DNA of 64,000 nucleotides from Hordeum vulgare subsp. vulgare (GCF_904849725.1 NC_058521.1:434762676-434826675); one strand, 5' to 3'. Shown: positions 11,303 to 23,908, numbered from the stretch's first letter. The notes: a model not told the origin generated them from the sequence alone. Numbers and translations: made by a program.

Positions 11303-14300
11303 TGTTGGGGAACGTTGCATGGGAAACAAGTAGTTTCCTAGGAACACCCAAGATCTATCTATGGAGATGAACATCTACGAGAGAGGGAGTGCATCTACAT
11401 ACCCTTGTAGATCAATAAGCCGAAGCGTTCAGAAACACGGTTTATGTAGTCGAACGTCTTTGCGATCCAATCACGATCCGTCCCAATCTAGCGCCAAATG
11501 GACGGCACCTACCCGTTCAGCACACTACAGCTCGATGATGCCTTCACCAAATCGATAAAGCAAGTGTAGGTGAAGTAGTTGCGGAGTTCTCCGGTAGCAC
11601 GGCGGCATGGTGACGGTGGTGGTGGTGCAATCTCACCAGGGCTTCGCCAAGCGCTACCGCGACCGCGATGGTGGAGAAGCACTGTGAGAGAGAGAGGAGG
11701 GCCGCGCCATGGCTTGTGGTGCGACTGCCTGTCACATCCCTGATTCCTATTAGAGTTTAGCATGTTGTGCTCATGTTTTCTTTCTTTGCATTCAAGAAAT
11801 GGAAATGAACTCAAAGGAAGTGGTGAAATCAAAGCAAACCCTAGCCACTCCTTATTCAAAAAATAATAATTCAACTAGTGCTAAATCAATGAACCCAAGA
11901 TGGCCATTAGAAAAGTTCATCTTTTCTGATAAATGTTGAAAACAAGATATCAGAAGTGAAACATATTTTCAAAATGCTTTTGGCATTTTATTTTAAAGTT
12001 GAAAGCTACTGAAATCAACTATATAATTGATTTCAAATATTTCAAAGTTTTCAAAAATGCTGAAACTTTTATATATGTTTGGAAATATTCCAAATAACAT
12101 TTCAACATGTTTCAAACTATTTTAGAATTGGTTTGGAGCCAAAAAATAAAATGAAACAAATGTCAGAAAGAATAAAACAGAAACAGAAAAGAAAAGAAAT
12201 AAGAAAAATCCTATCTAACGCTCAGACCCAGCCCAGCTCCCCCTCTTGTCGTCTTCCTCGTGCCAGCGGGCAGCAGGAGGTGGCCGCTGCTTGCTCCGAC
12301 GCGGCCACGCACCTGCGTGCTTGCCTGGACCTCCCATCGCGCAGGCATGGAGGATAAGCCTCCCCGCGAAGCATTCCACCTCTCTTCCTCTCCTCATTCG
12401 CCCCTTGTGCCTCTCCCCTCTCGGCCGCCATTAGAGCTCAAGCTCGAGCTCGAGCTAGCCGTCGTCTCTAGCCACCGGAAATCTCCCTGAGCACGTCGTT
12501 CCCTCCGCCTCATCGAGCTGGTTGTCCCTGCCAAACAAGAAGAGCCCCCGAGCCCTACATCGCCAGATCACCGTCGTCTTCCTCCTCGGGCCTCCGTTGA
12601 TCACCGCCGCCGTTCTCCCTCCTCAGGCCATCCCCGAGCACGCTTTCGACGCCTCTGCTCTCCCCGTGAGCCCATGGTGCTTTCCCCCTTGTTTTCCCCC
12701 TTGATTCCTTGCTCTGGGCCCCGATTCCACCGGAGGCCGACGAGATCCGCCGCGGGAGCTCGTCCCTGGTGACGCTCTGGTGATCAGTTGGTCGATCTGA
12801 GGCCACCGTTAGCTTCAGTGCGTTGTGTAGGTGTTGTAGGAGCCTAGCCCCGTGTGTGTTGAGCCCCGTAGCAGTGACCCCGATGATGCCCGAGCTCCGG
12901 CAGCCACCGAGCTCGTCGCCGGCGTCATCTCCGGCCATTTCACCCCCTGCAGCATGCAAAAATGGAACCGCGGGTGAAGTGTCGTTCTCCTGGTGCCCTC
13001 CGCCGTCCTTTTGGTCGTCGGAGGAGCAAACCCGATGCCCTCTGCCGTCCCTGTGGTCGCCAGAGCCTCGCCGCTGGTGGGTTGACTCCCCTGAGTCACT
13101 CGCATGTGGGGCCAAGCTCAAAACGTTTAAGTTTAATAAAAATAAAAATAAAGAATTTATTAAACCCTAAACAGTCACTGACATGTGGGTCAAGTCTTGT
13201 TAATTATCGAATTAGATTAAAACATAACTAAAATCTGGCCAGAGTCAATGACAAGTGGGTCCCACTGGTCAGGTTTGACTTTCAAACGGCCAGTTTGACC
13301 TGCTGATGCAATAAATATAATTCTGGTTTTAATATAATTCCATAATAATTGCAAAACTTTGGAAATTCATAGAAAATTGAATATAACTCCAAATCAGACA
13401 AATAATATATGCAAATTGATTAGAAAAATTCATTGAACACAATGGTGCTACTTTGATGCATGAAAAATGAAGTTATGAAGCAACATTAGGTCAAATCAAT
13501 TAAAAGATTAAGATAAATATGCCATTTCAAATGATATTTGAATTTGGATTTCAAACCAGATGCAAACTATGGTTTCACCTATCACATTGGAACATATAAC
13601 CCTTCATTTCATGCCATGTTCATGCATCATGACTGTTGCATATGATTGTTATTGATTGTAAGTTGTTATTCAATAGGCCCCGCCCCTTTGCATACGACTG
13701 ATTATCCGACTCACGGATATCACCCCTCTGCTGAGCAACAAGGCAAGCAACCATTTTGATCATCCCGATAAATCCCATGTTCTCGCTCCTGCTCTTACTT
13801 ATTGTATTAGGTCAAAATGCTTTCAATGTTTTTACCACGTTAGTTGAACCCACTTCCTTTGCATGACATGTCCTTGTCACGGTAAATAGCTGAACCTTGC
13901 AACCTAGCATACCTGGTAGATGTTTGAGCCTTGATGTGCCATATCCTGCTATGCATGCTATGCTTACAGTTGTGTATGGTGTGTCATCTGGATGATGAAC
14001 AGGATCGTGAGAATGTGTTCAGTCAATAAAGGATGTGTGTTGAACCTGATTTGGTAAAGGTACCGGTGAAAGGCTATGTAGGAGTATATGGCGGGTTGTT
14101 TCATTGGAACCGTCCTTAGGAACTGAGTTCCGTGTATGTAATCCAAGACAAGATACTACCACATTTTGGGCCCTGAAATATGACCCCGCTCGACTTATTA
14201 ATCGCTTACTACTCGGTCCAGGAGTTGCAAGTAGTTTCTGGTGTTTATAGTCATGCTGGAGGCCGTGCATGGTGCTGACCTTAGAGGTGGGCTATGATGC

Positions 14301-17043
14301 GGTAGGCAGTGGCACGGTGTACCAAGTGGCACCCGGATGGTGGGCTTGGGAACCTTGCGCACATCGTTTGGGGCCGTGGCGGAAACCTCGGCCGAACTTC
14401 CGTGCTGGTTACCCTCAGATAGGCGATAAACCTGGACTAGGTATTAGCATGGTTAACGGTCGTGGCCGAGTCCCTCTCTGGGCTTCCGCTTGAAGGTTAC
14501 CGAGGTGCATGATGTGCACATGGCGATAAGTGGCGAGAGCGTGTGTGAAGAAGTACACCCCTGCAGGGTTATGATCTATTCGAATAGCCGCGTCCGTGGA
14601 TATGGACTACTTGGGAACATATGTTGTTCATAGACAACTATAATGGCTACTCATAAAATTGTCAAGATAAGTGTGAGTGTCGTGGATGGCATTTCCGTAG
14701 GGAGACAGAATGATTCCACGATGGAGTATTGTTGTGGTGTTAGTGGACTCGTGTGCGAGAAAACAAAGTTGTCAAAGTTATTTGAAAATGTAAGTTTGTC
14801 TAGCCAAGAGTCAAATGCTGGCTTTCTGCATGAAACCCCACAACTCCTTGTTGATACATTGCATGAGTACATAGATTGTCCTAACGTCTTGCTGAGTACC
14901 TTTGTACTCACGTTTGCTTAATAAATTGTTGCAGAGGTTGTTAATGACCCTAATGGTGGGTTCTATCTAGACGTTGACGACGACGAGTAGCTGGTGTCCC
15001 AACTACGATCTGGCCCTAGGTTGGGTCTGTAGATAGTCAGGCCATGTGCCTTTATCTTTCCATCTGTCTGTACCCAGACTGTTTTAATCTTCCGCTGGCT
15101 TGTAAGACTTGTTTGAATGACTTGTGATGATGGGTCGTGAGACCCCTATCTGTGTAATATTATGTGTGAGGCTCTTTCGAGCCCTCTAAATAAAGTTGTA
15201 TGACTATGGTTACGTTGTGATGCCATTGATGTATCTATGCATATCTGTATGTCATGCGTACGTTTGTTGTACTTGATATGTATGGGGCTCGAATACCTAG
15301 TCGTATGATTTAGTAGCACTCCTTACGGGGAAATGCCCCTTTGTGATTCCACCGAGCCATGGTAGTTCGCTACTGCTCCGGACACATTGGTTGACCGGAA
15401 TGTGTCCTTCTTAGCTGTTGTGTCTATCCCTTTTGGGAAATGTCACGCGATGTAATGGAGTCCTTGTATCTTGCTACGACTCCTCTACACTTGTTGCTGA
15501 CCGACACCTGCTTTGTTGGGTCATGTATGCATGTCCCTGTATGGAACTGCCACTTGGGTTTATAACTAGACATGTCGATCCGGGTTCTTTGACATCGGAA
15601 TGCTAGCGACACAATTGCATACGCGAGTCAAAAGGCGCAAACGGTCCCGGCTAAGGTAAGGCTGGAGCCGTGGGGATAACCATGCGTGAGATCGCAAAGA
15701 GATGTGATGTGTTATAGGCTGGATTCCTATGGCTTAGGATCGGGGTCCCGACACTACCCTCCCTCTCCTCTCATATACATAGGGGGAGGGTTGGAGGAAA
15801 TAGACCCTAGGGTGGGGCGGCGACCAAGAGGTGCCTTGACCGTCAAGGAGGGGGCGCTCGTGGGTCAGCTTAGCCCTTGGCTGCATGGGCCTTAGGTGCG
15901 CGAGGCGGCGAGCCGACCAGGGGCTGCTATGCCACCTCTCACAACCCATGGGGCCCTCCAGGGCAGGCGGACACTCCCGGTGGACCCCCGGAACACTTTC
16001 GGCACCTCCATCACAAAACTAGTAAATCCCGGAACTCGAATACCAATTTCCCACATATCAATATTTACCTCTGAATCATTCCAAAGCTCCTCATAATGTA
16101 TAGGATCTCATCAGGACTCTGAACAACCTTTGATCAAAAACATAATTAACTCCACCATACTATATCGTAACCGAACGTTCAGCGTGTGGACCCTGCGGGT
16201 TCGACCATGATGTAGACATGACCGAGACACCTCTGTAGTTAATAACCAATAGCAGGACCTGGATACCAACATTGGTTCCTATATATTCTACGAAGATCTT
16301 TATCAGTCGAACCACGATGTCAAGGATTCAGCCAATCCGGTATGCAATTCCCTTTGTCCACTGGTATGTTCCTTGCCCCATATTAGATCGTCGGTACCTC
16401 CATACCTAGTTCAATCTCATTACCCACAAGTATCATTACTCGTTTTTATAATACAAGATACCGTGACTAAATCCTTAGTCACATTGCTTCAAAGCTTCTT
16501 GTGGTGTTGTATTGTCGAGTGCGCCCACAGATACCTCTCCGTCATACGGAGCGACAAAACCCAGTATCGATCCATGCCAACCTAACAAACACCCTCAGAG
16601 AAACCTTTAGAGCATCTTTATAATCACCCAATTATGTTGTGATGTTTGATACACACAAGGTATTCCTCCGGTATTAGGGAGTTGCATGATCTCATGGTTT
16701 GAGGAACATATACTTTGACATGCAGAAAGCAATAATAGTAAACTTAGTGATACGACCAAATGCTATGCTTACATTTTGGGTCCTATCCATCACATCATTC
16801 TCCTAATGATGTGATCCCATTATCAAATGACAAATCATGACTATGGCTAGGAAACCTTAACCATCTTTGATCAACAAGCTAGACTAGTAGAGGCTTACTA
16901 GGGACATTGTGTTCTCTATGTATCCACACATGTATGTGAGTTTCCAATCAATACAATTATAGTATGGATAATAAACAATTATCATGAAAAAGGAAATATG
17001 ATAATAACCAATTTATTATTGCCTCTAGGTCATATTTCCAATA
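11303..17043 (-). repeat. 3' LTR of Copia element H, split by solo LTR G
   Basis: In plus-strand reading it starts TGTTGGGGAACG at 11303 and ends in CCAATA at 17043, where the usual end is CCAACA, so one C-to-T change. Removing G and its target copy leaves about 1.7 kb, the usual BARE/Angela LTR size. Minus-strand polypurine tract and RNase H follow at once on the right, which identifies this as the 3' LTR. Confidence 0.85.
11730..15753 (+). mobile_element. Solo LTR G, 4.0 kb, same family group as the LTRs of element F
   Basis: It starts TGTCACATCCC and ends GGTCCCGACA, as the LTRs of F do. The flanks are CTGCC (11725-11729) and CTACC (15754-15758), a 5-bp duplication with one change. No internal region is present. 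Inside are a GC-rich block with a donor-like CCC|GTGAGC (12666), a palindromic module (14541-14613), an acceptor-like TTGTTGCAG (ending 14934) and the poly(A) signal AATAAA (15189-15194). Frames such as 12555-13121 on the minus strand come from the GC-rich block and carry no recognisable domain. Confidence 0.88.
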
Positions 17044-17058
17044 GTCCCCCACTTGCAC
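17044..17058 (-). other. Polypurine tract of Copia element H
   Basis: On the minus strand this reads GTGCAAGTGGGGGAC and abuts the 3' LTR. It would prime plus-strand synthesis and fixes the orientation of H. Confidence 0.85.
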
Positions 17059-17077
17059 TAGAGTCAATAATCTGCTA

Positions 17078-18080
17078 TTACATCATAATGAATCTAACAC
17101 CCATAGAGTTCTGGTGGTGGTCATGATTTTCTCGTGGAAGAGGTTTAGTCAACGGATCTGCAATATTTATATGTGTATGTACTTTGAAAATGTTTATGAC
17201 CTCCTCCTTGACATAATAGTGGATGTAGTTGAAGCGACACTTTATGTGTCTGGTCCTTTTGTGATACCTTGATTCCTTGGCTAGAGCAATGGCAGCAGTG
17301 TTGTCACAAAACAGGGTCATTGGATCCAGTGCACTGGGCACAACTCCAAGATCCGTCATGAACTGCTTCATCCAGACACCTTCCTTTGCTGCTTCTGAAG
17401 GAGCTATATACTCCGCTTCACATGTAGAATCAGCTACCACACTTTTCTTCGAACTACACTAGCTTACTGCTCCACCATTGAGAATAAATATGTATCCAAT
17501 TTGATACTTAGAGCCATCCAGATATGTGTCAAAGCTAGCATCACTGTAACCCTTTACGACAAGCTCTTGATCACCTCCATAAACGAGAAACATCTCCTTA
17601 GTCCTTTTCAGCACTTAAGGATATTCTTGACCACTGTCCAATGTTCTACTCCTGGATCAATTTGAAACCTTCTGGTCATACTTATGGCAAGGCTGCCATC
17701 TTTTCTTGTGCACAGCATCGCATACATGATTGAGCCTATGGCTGAGGCATAGGGGATGGCACTCATCTTCTCTCTATCCTCTCTAGTCACTGGGCATTGA
17801 GTCTTACTCAACTTCACACCTTGCAGGACGCGCAAGAACCCCTTCTTGGACTGATCCATTTTGAAATTCTTTAAAGCCTTATCAGGCTATGTGCTTTTTG
17901 AAAGTCCTATTAAGAGTCTCTATCTATCTCAACAGATCTTGACGCCCTAATATGTAAGCAACTTATTTGAGGTATTTCATTGAAAAACTCTCGTCCAAAT
18001 ATATCTTCATGATTTTCAAAAGTTCTATATTGTTTCCAATCAGCAATATGTCATCCACATATAATATTAGAAATGCACCC
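17078..18080 (-). pseudogene. Copia RT C-terminal part and RNase H of element H, broken
   Basis: Read from 18080 leftwards, the RT catalytic block ILYVDDILLIGNN comes first, then KFKMDQSKKGF-like and REDREKM blocks of the Copia RT thumb, and then RNase H with STCEAEYIA, LFCDNTAAIALA and DPLTKPLP. The stop is at 17078. A one-base deletion after NILK (near 17610) shifts the frame, TAG replaces the usual Trp after GGAVS (near 17461), and further stops lie between the YVDD block and 17860. Everything upstream of the YVDD block is absent, because the sequence passes directly into the LTR of F near 18080. Non-functional. Confidence 0.85.
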
Positions 18081-18881
18081 ACTGCCAGTAGGCAGAGGAG
18101 GAGCTGGCCGCCGACTGTCGTGCTCATGGCATGCAAGTGCGTGTGTATGGCTCCCTCATCGTGTTGGCAACGTGATAGACTCCAGGAGACGTCGGATCCG
18201 TTTTCCCCGTCTCCATTCGCTCTCTCTTTTGTTCTCCCCTCTCTCCCGCCATGGCCGCACCTCAGGCTTGCCGTCGCTAGGTCAACCCCGCCGTTCCCTC
18301 TCGTCTCTGAGGTGCTCAAAAGCTTCGCCTTGACGCCTTGCAGCTCCATGCTAGAAGAATCAAAGGCCAGGTGCCTCCAACCACCATCGCGCCATAGTCT
18401 TCCTCCTCCGTCCACTGAAACCACCGCCGTCGAATTCACCGTCAACAGAACGTCTCTCAGCCCGCTCTCGACGCCACTTCAACCCTCGTGAGCTGTGGGG
18501 GTCCGTTTTTCCCCCTTTCCCCTTCGTTCGCGAGCCGTAACTGATGTTTCCACCAATGCCCGAAGAGCTCCACTGCGGGAGCTCATCACCGGTGAGATTT
18601 CGGTGGTTCTTGAGCGCAACCGAGGCCACCAACATCTTCGCCATGATGTGTAGGTGTTGTAGGTGCTTAGCTTAGCTTCAGTTGCGCTTCGTTTAGTCGA
18701 TCTTGACGAAGGCCGAGTTCCGGTGACCGCCTAGGTCATCGCTGGCGACATCTCCGGCCACCCTAGCCCCTCTGGCTTGCTCCATCCGATGCGCGGGTGA
18801 GAGGTCATTCTGTAGGTGGTCTCTGCCGGCCAAATGGTTGTCGGATGTGGGTTTCGAACCCCCTCCGTTGTCCTTGGTGCC

Positions 18882-20147
18882 TGATACGTCTCCATCGTAT
18901 CTACTTTTCCAAACTCTTTTGCCCTTGTTTTGGACTCTAATTTGCATGATTTGAATGGAACTAACCCGGACTAACGCTGTTTTCAGCAGAATTTCTATGG
19001 TGTTGTTTTGGCGTAGAAATAAAAGTTCTCGGAATGACCTGAAAATTTACGGAGAATTTTTGTGGAATATATTAAAAATACTGGTGCAAGAATTAGCAGA
19101 GGAAGTGGAGCGTGGAGCCCACGAGCCCACCAGGCGCAGCCCCCTGGTCGCGCCTGGCAGGCTTGTGGGGCCCACAAAACTCCACCGCCTCCAATCTCAG
19201 CTCTATTTAGCCTCTTTCGTCCGGAAAAAATCAAGGAGAAGAGTTCATCGCATTTTACAATACGGAGGCGGCGCCACCTCTTGTTTTCCTCTCGAGGGCA
19301 GATCTGGAATCCGTTCTGGGCTCCGGAGAGGGGAGATCGTCACCATCGTCATCACCAACCTTCCTTCATCGCCAATTCCATGATGATCTTCACCGTTCGT
19401 GAGTAATCTCATCGTATGCTTGCTGGACGGTGATGGGTTGGATGAGATCTATCATGTAATCGAGTTAGTTTTGACGGGGATTGATCCCTAGTATCCACTA
19501 TGTTCTGAGATTGATGTTGCCACTACTTTGCCATGTTTAATGCTTGTCACTAGGGCCCGACTGCCATTATTTCAGATCTGAACCTATTATGTTGTCGCCA
19601 ATATATGTGTGTTCTTGATCCTATCTTGCAAGTTGTAGTCACCTACTATGTTTTATGACCCGGCAACCCCGGAGTGACAATAGCCGAAACCACTCCCGGA
19701 GATGACCATAGTATGAGGAGTTCATGTATTCACCAAGTGTTAATGCGTTGGTCCGTTCTTTATTAAAAGGAGAACCTTAATATCTCGTTGTTTCCATTAG
19801 GACCCCGCTTCCACGGGAGGGATGGATAATACATGTCATGCAAGTTCTTTTCCCTAAGCATGTATGACTACATACGGAATACATGCCTACATTAGATTGA
19901 CGAACTGGAGCTAGTTACTTATCTCTTCGTGTTATAACTGTTGCATGATGAATAGCATCCGGCATAATCATACATCACCGATCCAATGCCTACGAGTATT
20001 TTCCTACTGGTCCTTGCTATGTTACTTTGCTGCTACTGCTGTCACTGCTGCTATTATTACTCTGCTGCTACTATTGTTACTTTGCTGCTACTGCTGTCAC
20101 TTTGCTTCTACTGGTTACTGTTGCTACTGCTGCTATCATACTACCTT
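18882..20147 (+). repeat. 5' LTR of element C, 3' end deleted
   Basis: It matches the 3' LTR (36447-37879) up to CTACCTT at 20147. The last 172 bp of the LTR, the primer site, the leader and the gag start are gone, and gag coding sequence follows directly. In the first 245 bp I count about 12 differences from the 3' LTR by eye, roughly 5%. Confidence 0.85.
20023..20140 (+). repeat. Imperfect CTG/CTA/CTT triplet tract in the LTR of C
   Basis: A run of GCTGCTACT and GTCACTTTGC units. The same tract is in the 3' LTR at about 37583-37690 with a different unit count, so it is an LTR microsatellite. In one frame it encodes a leucine-rich stretch that runs into gag. Confidence 0.8.
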
Positions 20148-22364
20148 CGCCTATCTTTCTGACCGATAAGGATTATGAATTCTCTGTCGACCCTGAGTTA
20201 ATCACTCTGTTCGAATCTGATCCTTTTCACGGTTATGAGTCTGAAACGGTTGTAGCCCATCTTACCAAACTGCACGATATAGCAACCCTATTCACGACTG
20301 ATGAAAAGATCCGCCACTATTATATCCTTAAGTTGTTTCCTTTCTCGCTAAAGGATGATGCTAAGACTTGGTTCACTTCTCTTGCTCCTGGTTGTGTGCG
20401 TAGCCCCCAGGATATGGTCTACTACTTCTGTGAAAAATATTTCTCTCCCCATAAGAAGCAAGTTGCCTTGCAGGAAATATACAACTTTGCTCAAGCTGAA
20501 GAAGAGAGTCTCCCACAAGCTTGGGGGAGGCTCGTCCAGCTACTGAATGCTTTTCCTGATCACCCTCTTGAGAAGAATGAAATACTTGATATCTTCTATA
20601 ATGGACTTACCGATGCTTCTAGAGACCACCTAGATAGTTGTGCTGGTTGTGTTTTTAGGGAATGAACTGTAGAACAAGCTGAGATCCTACTGAATAACAT
20701 CTTGTGCAATGAGAATGCTTGGAATATTCCTGAACCACCTCCTAAGCCAACTCCGAACAAAAGAGGTATTCTATTCCTCAGTCCTGAAGATATGCAAGAA
20801 GCTAAGAATCTATGAAAGAGAAACGCATTAAATCTGAAGATGTCAAAAATCTACCACCTATCGAAGAGATTCATGGTCTTGATAACCCGATACAGGTAGT
20901 AGAAGTAAATTCTCTTTGTAGATTCAATGAGAGTGATATTCCTTTTGATAAACCTGCTAGCTTATGCCTGGATGAATTTGATAACTTTGTTGCCAAACAA
21001 CAGAGTTTCAATGATTATGTTAGCAGACAATTGGAACAGAATGCTCGTATGCTTAGTCATTTAAGTGATTGTGTGGACAGAAACGTCAATGATCTTAAGC
21101 TTCTGAGTAAACATGCCTCTATGGTTACTACTCAAGTAGAACAAGTACTTAAGGCTCAAAATGACTTGCTCAATGAGTTGAATGACAATTATGTCAGAGT
21201 CGTCACTAGAGGCGGTAGAATGACCCAAGAACCTTTGTATCATGAGGGTCATCCTAAGAGAATTGAACAAGATTCTCAAGGATTTAGCACTGATGCACCT
21301 AATCATCCTAGAAACAAGAAAGATGATAGGAACTTGCACGCTAGCAACCCTGTTGCTGCTACACCTCAGAGTCCAAACGATGTCTCTGTCTCTGATGTCG
21401 AAACACAATCTGGTGATGAACATGAGCCTAATGATAATATCAATAGTGATGTTCATGAAGATGCTCAACCTAGCAATGATAAGGATGTGGAGATTGAACA
21501 TGTTGATCTTGATAACCCACAGCCTAAGAATAAGAGATACAATAAGAATGATTTCGCTGCTAGGAAGCATGGTAAAGAAAGGGAACCATGGGTTCAGAAA
21601 CCCATGCCCTTTCCTCCTAAACCATCCAAGAAAAATGATGATGAGGATTTTGAGAGATTTGTTCAAATGATTAGACCTGTCTTTCTGCAAATGCGTTTGA
21701 CAGATATGCTCAAAATGTCTGTGTATGCTAAGTACATGAAGGATATTATGACTAATAAGAGGAGGATACCTGAGGTTGAGATTTCCACCATGCTTTTTGA
21801 TTATACCTTCAAGGGTGGAACTCCTAAGAAACTAGCTGATCCCGGAGTGCCCACTATACCTTGCTCCATTAAAGGCAACAACGTTAGAACTGCTTGATGC
21901 GACCTTGGAGCCGTTGTTAGTGTTATGCCTCTTTCTCTTTATCATAGACTTGAACTGGATAAGTCGACACCCACTGAAATCTCTCTGCAAATGGCCAACA
22001 AATCAACTGCTTTCCCTATCGGCATTTGCGAGGATGTGCCTGTTGTGGTTGCTAACGTTACTATCTTAACAGACTTTGTTATTCTGGATATTCCCGAGGA
22101 CGATGCCATGGCGGTCATCCTTGGAAGACCCTTTTTAAACACTACTCGGGCTATTATAGATTGCAACAAAGGCAATGTAACTTTCCATGTCAATGGTAAT
22201 GAGCATACGGTGCACTTTCCGAAGAAACAATATCGAGTACATTGCATCAATGCTATCGAAAAAACTTCATCGATTCTTATTGGGAGCTTTGAATGCCCTA
22301 TACCTCCTGTTAAGATGAAGTATGATTTGCTTGTTGGGGAGATACATATCCCCATTGAGGTGAT
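20148..22364 (+). pseudogene. gag-protease of element C, 5'-truncated, interrupted by D
   Basis: The gag core (TDKDYEFSVDPEL onward) shows HYYILKLFPFSLKDDAKTWF and LPQAWGRL. TGA at 20663-20665 stands where Arg is expected. A frameshift near 20811 leads into the next segment (20812-21894), an acidic, Asn-rich linker ending in KKLADPGVPTIPCSIKG. TGA at 21895-21897 precedes the protease motif CDLGAVVSVM, with the catalytic Asp present. The protease fold continues through VILGRPFLNTTRA to GEIHIPIEV, where D entered. On the far side of D the frame reads Val-Thr-stop (TAG 32618-32620), so the ORF ended almost at the insertion point with no RT following. Gag and protease would assemble and process particles; the source of RT must have been another element. 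Confidence 0.82.
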
Positions 22365-23879
22365 TGATACGTCCATTTTGCATCATGCTTTCATGTTGAT
22401 ATTTATTGCTTTATGGGTTGTTATATTACTTGGTGGTACCATATTTATGCCTTTTCTCTCTTATTTTGCAAGGTTTATTTGAAGAGGGAGAATTCAGGCA
22501 GCTGGAATTCTGGACTGGAAAAGGAGCAAATCTTAGTCCACTATTCTGCACATCTCCAAATGTCCTGAAAAGTTACGAGGACTTTTTTTGGGATTATATA
22601 AAAAATATGGGGCGAAAGAAGTACCGGAGGGGGGCTACCAGGGTGCCACAAGCCCTGCCACCGCCACCCCCCCGGTGGCGGAGGGCAAGCTTGTGGGATC
22701 CCTGACGGCCCACTGGCCCCCCTCTTTTGCTATATGAAGGGTTTCGTTCCAGAAAAAAAAACAATCGGGAGCTTTTTCGTGGTTCGCCGCCGCCACGAGG
22801 CGGAACTTGAGAAGATTCAATCTAGAGCTCCGGCAGGACGATCCTGCCGGGGAAACTTCCCTCCCGGAGGGGGAAATCGTCGCCATCGTCATCAACAACA
22901 CTCCTCTCATTGGAGGGGAGGCATCTTCATCAGCACCATCTCCTCTCCAATCCCTAGTTCATCTCTTGTAACCAATCTCCGTCTCACGACTGCGATTGGT
23001 ACTTGTAAGGTTACTAGTAGTGTTGATTACTCTTTGTAGTTGATGCTAGTTGGATTACTTGGTGGAAGAGTTTATGTTCAGATCCTTGATGCTATTCATT
23101 ACACCTATGATCATGATTATGATTATGCTTTGTGATTAGTTACTTTTGTTCGTGAGGACATGGGATAGGTCATGTTAATAATAGTCATGTGAATTTGATA
23201 TCCACTCGGTATTTTGATATGTTGTATGTTGTTTTTCCTCTAGTGGTGTGATGTGAACGTCGACTACAGAACACTTCACCATATTTGGGCCTAGAGAAAG
23301 GCATTGGGGAGTAGTAAGTAGATGATGTATTGCTGGAGTGATAGAAGCTTAAACCCCAGTCTATGTGTTGCTTCGTAAGGGGCTGATTTGGATCCACTAG
23401 TTTAATGATATGGTTAGGCGTTGTCTTAATTCATCTTTCGTAGTTGCGGATGCTTGCGAGAGGGGTTAATATTAAGTGGGATGCTTGCCCAAGTAAGGGC
23501 AGTACCCAAGCGCCGGTCCACCCACATATCAAACTATCAAGTAACGAACGTGAATCATATGAACATGATGAAACTAGCATGACAGAAATTCCCATGTGTC
23601 CTCGGGACCGTTTTTCCTCCTGTAAGACTTTGTTTAGGCTTGTCCCTTGCTACAAAAGGGGTTGGGCCACTTGCTGCACCGTTGCTACTACTTGTTACTT
23701 GTTACTTTTCGCTTGCTACGTTTCACCTCACTACACCATCACTTGTTACCGCTACTTTCAGTGCTTGCAGTTATTACCTTGGTGAAAACCATTTATCAGA
23801 GCCTTCTGCTCCTCGTTGGGTTCGACACTCTTACTTATTGAAAGGACAATGATTGATCCCCTATACTTGTGGGTCATCA
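22365..23879 (+). repeat. 5' LTR of element D
   Basis: 1515 bp, TGATACGTCC to GGGTCATCA. A GC-rich inverted repeat (CCACCGCCACC against GGTGGCGG, about 22655-22700) is followed by a TATA-like CTATATGAAGG near 22731 and a GTTCCAGAAAAA leader start. Confidence 0.9.
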
Positions 23880-23890
23880 AGACTCTTTTC

Positions 23891-23908
23891 TGGCGCTGTT
23901 GCCGGGGA
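23891..23908 (+). other. Primer binding site of element D (tRNA-Asp type, one mismatch)
   Basis: TGGCGCTGTTGCCGGGGA lies 11 bp after the LTR end. It differs from the sites in A and E by GCT for GCC, again a C-to-T change. Confidence 0.85.

Noticed and set aside
12555..13121. 188-codon frame on the minus strand
   Set aside because: GC-rich block of solo LTR G. The corresponding frame is not kept in the LTRs of F, and the composition is low-complexity.
17967..18491. 174-codon frame spanning Copia RT and the LTR of F
   Set aside because: It runs across the junction of two different elements and over antisense Copia sequence, so it is an accident of composition.
20027..20150. Signal-peptide-like leucine run at the start of a 212-codon frame
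   Set aside because: The run is encoded by an LTR microsatellite fused to gag by a deletion; it is not a secreted protein.
21061..21690. 209-codon frame antisense to the gag linker of C
   Set aside because: Antisense of a real coding segment with biased codon use; no domain.
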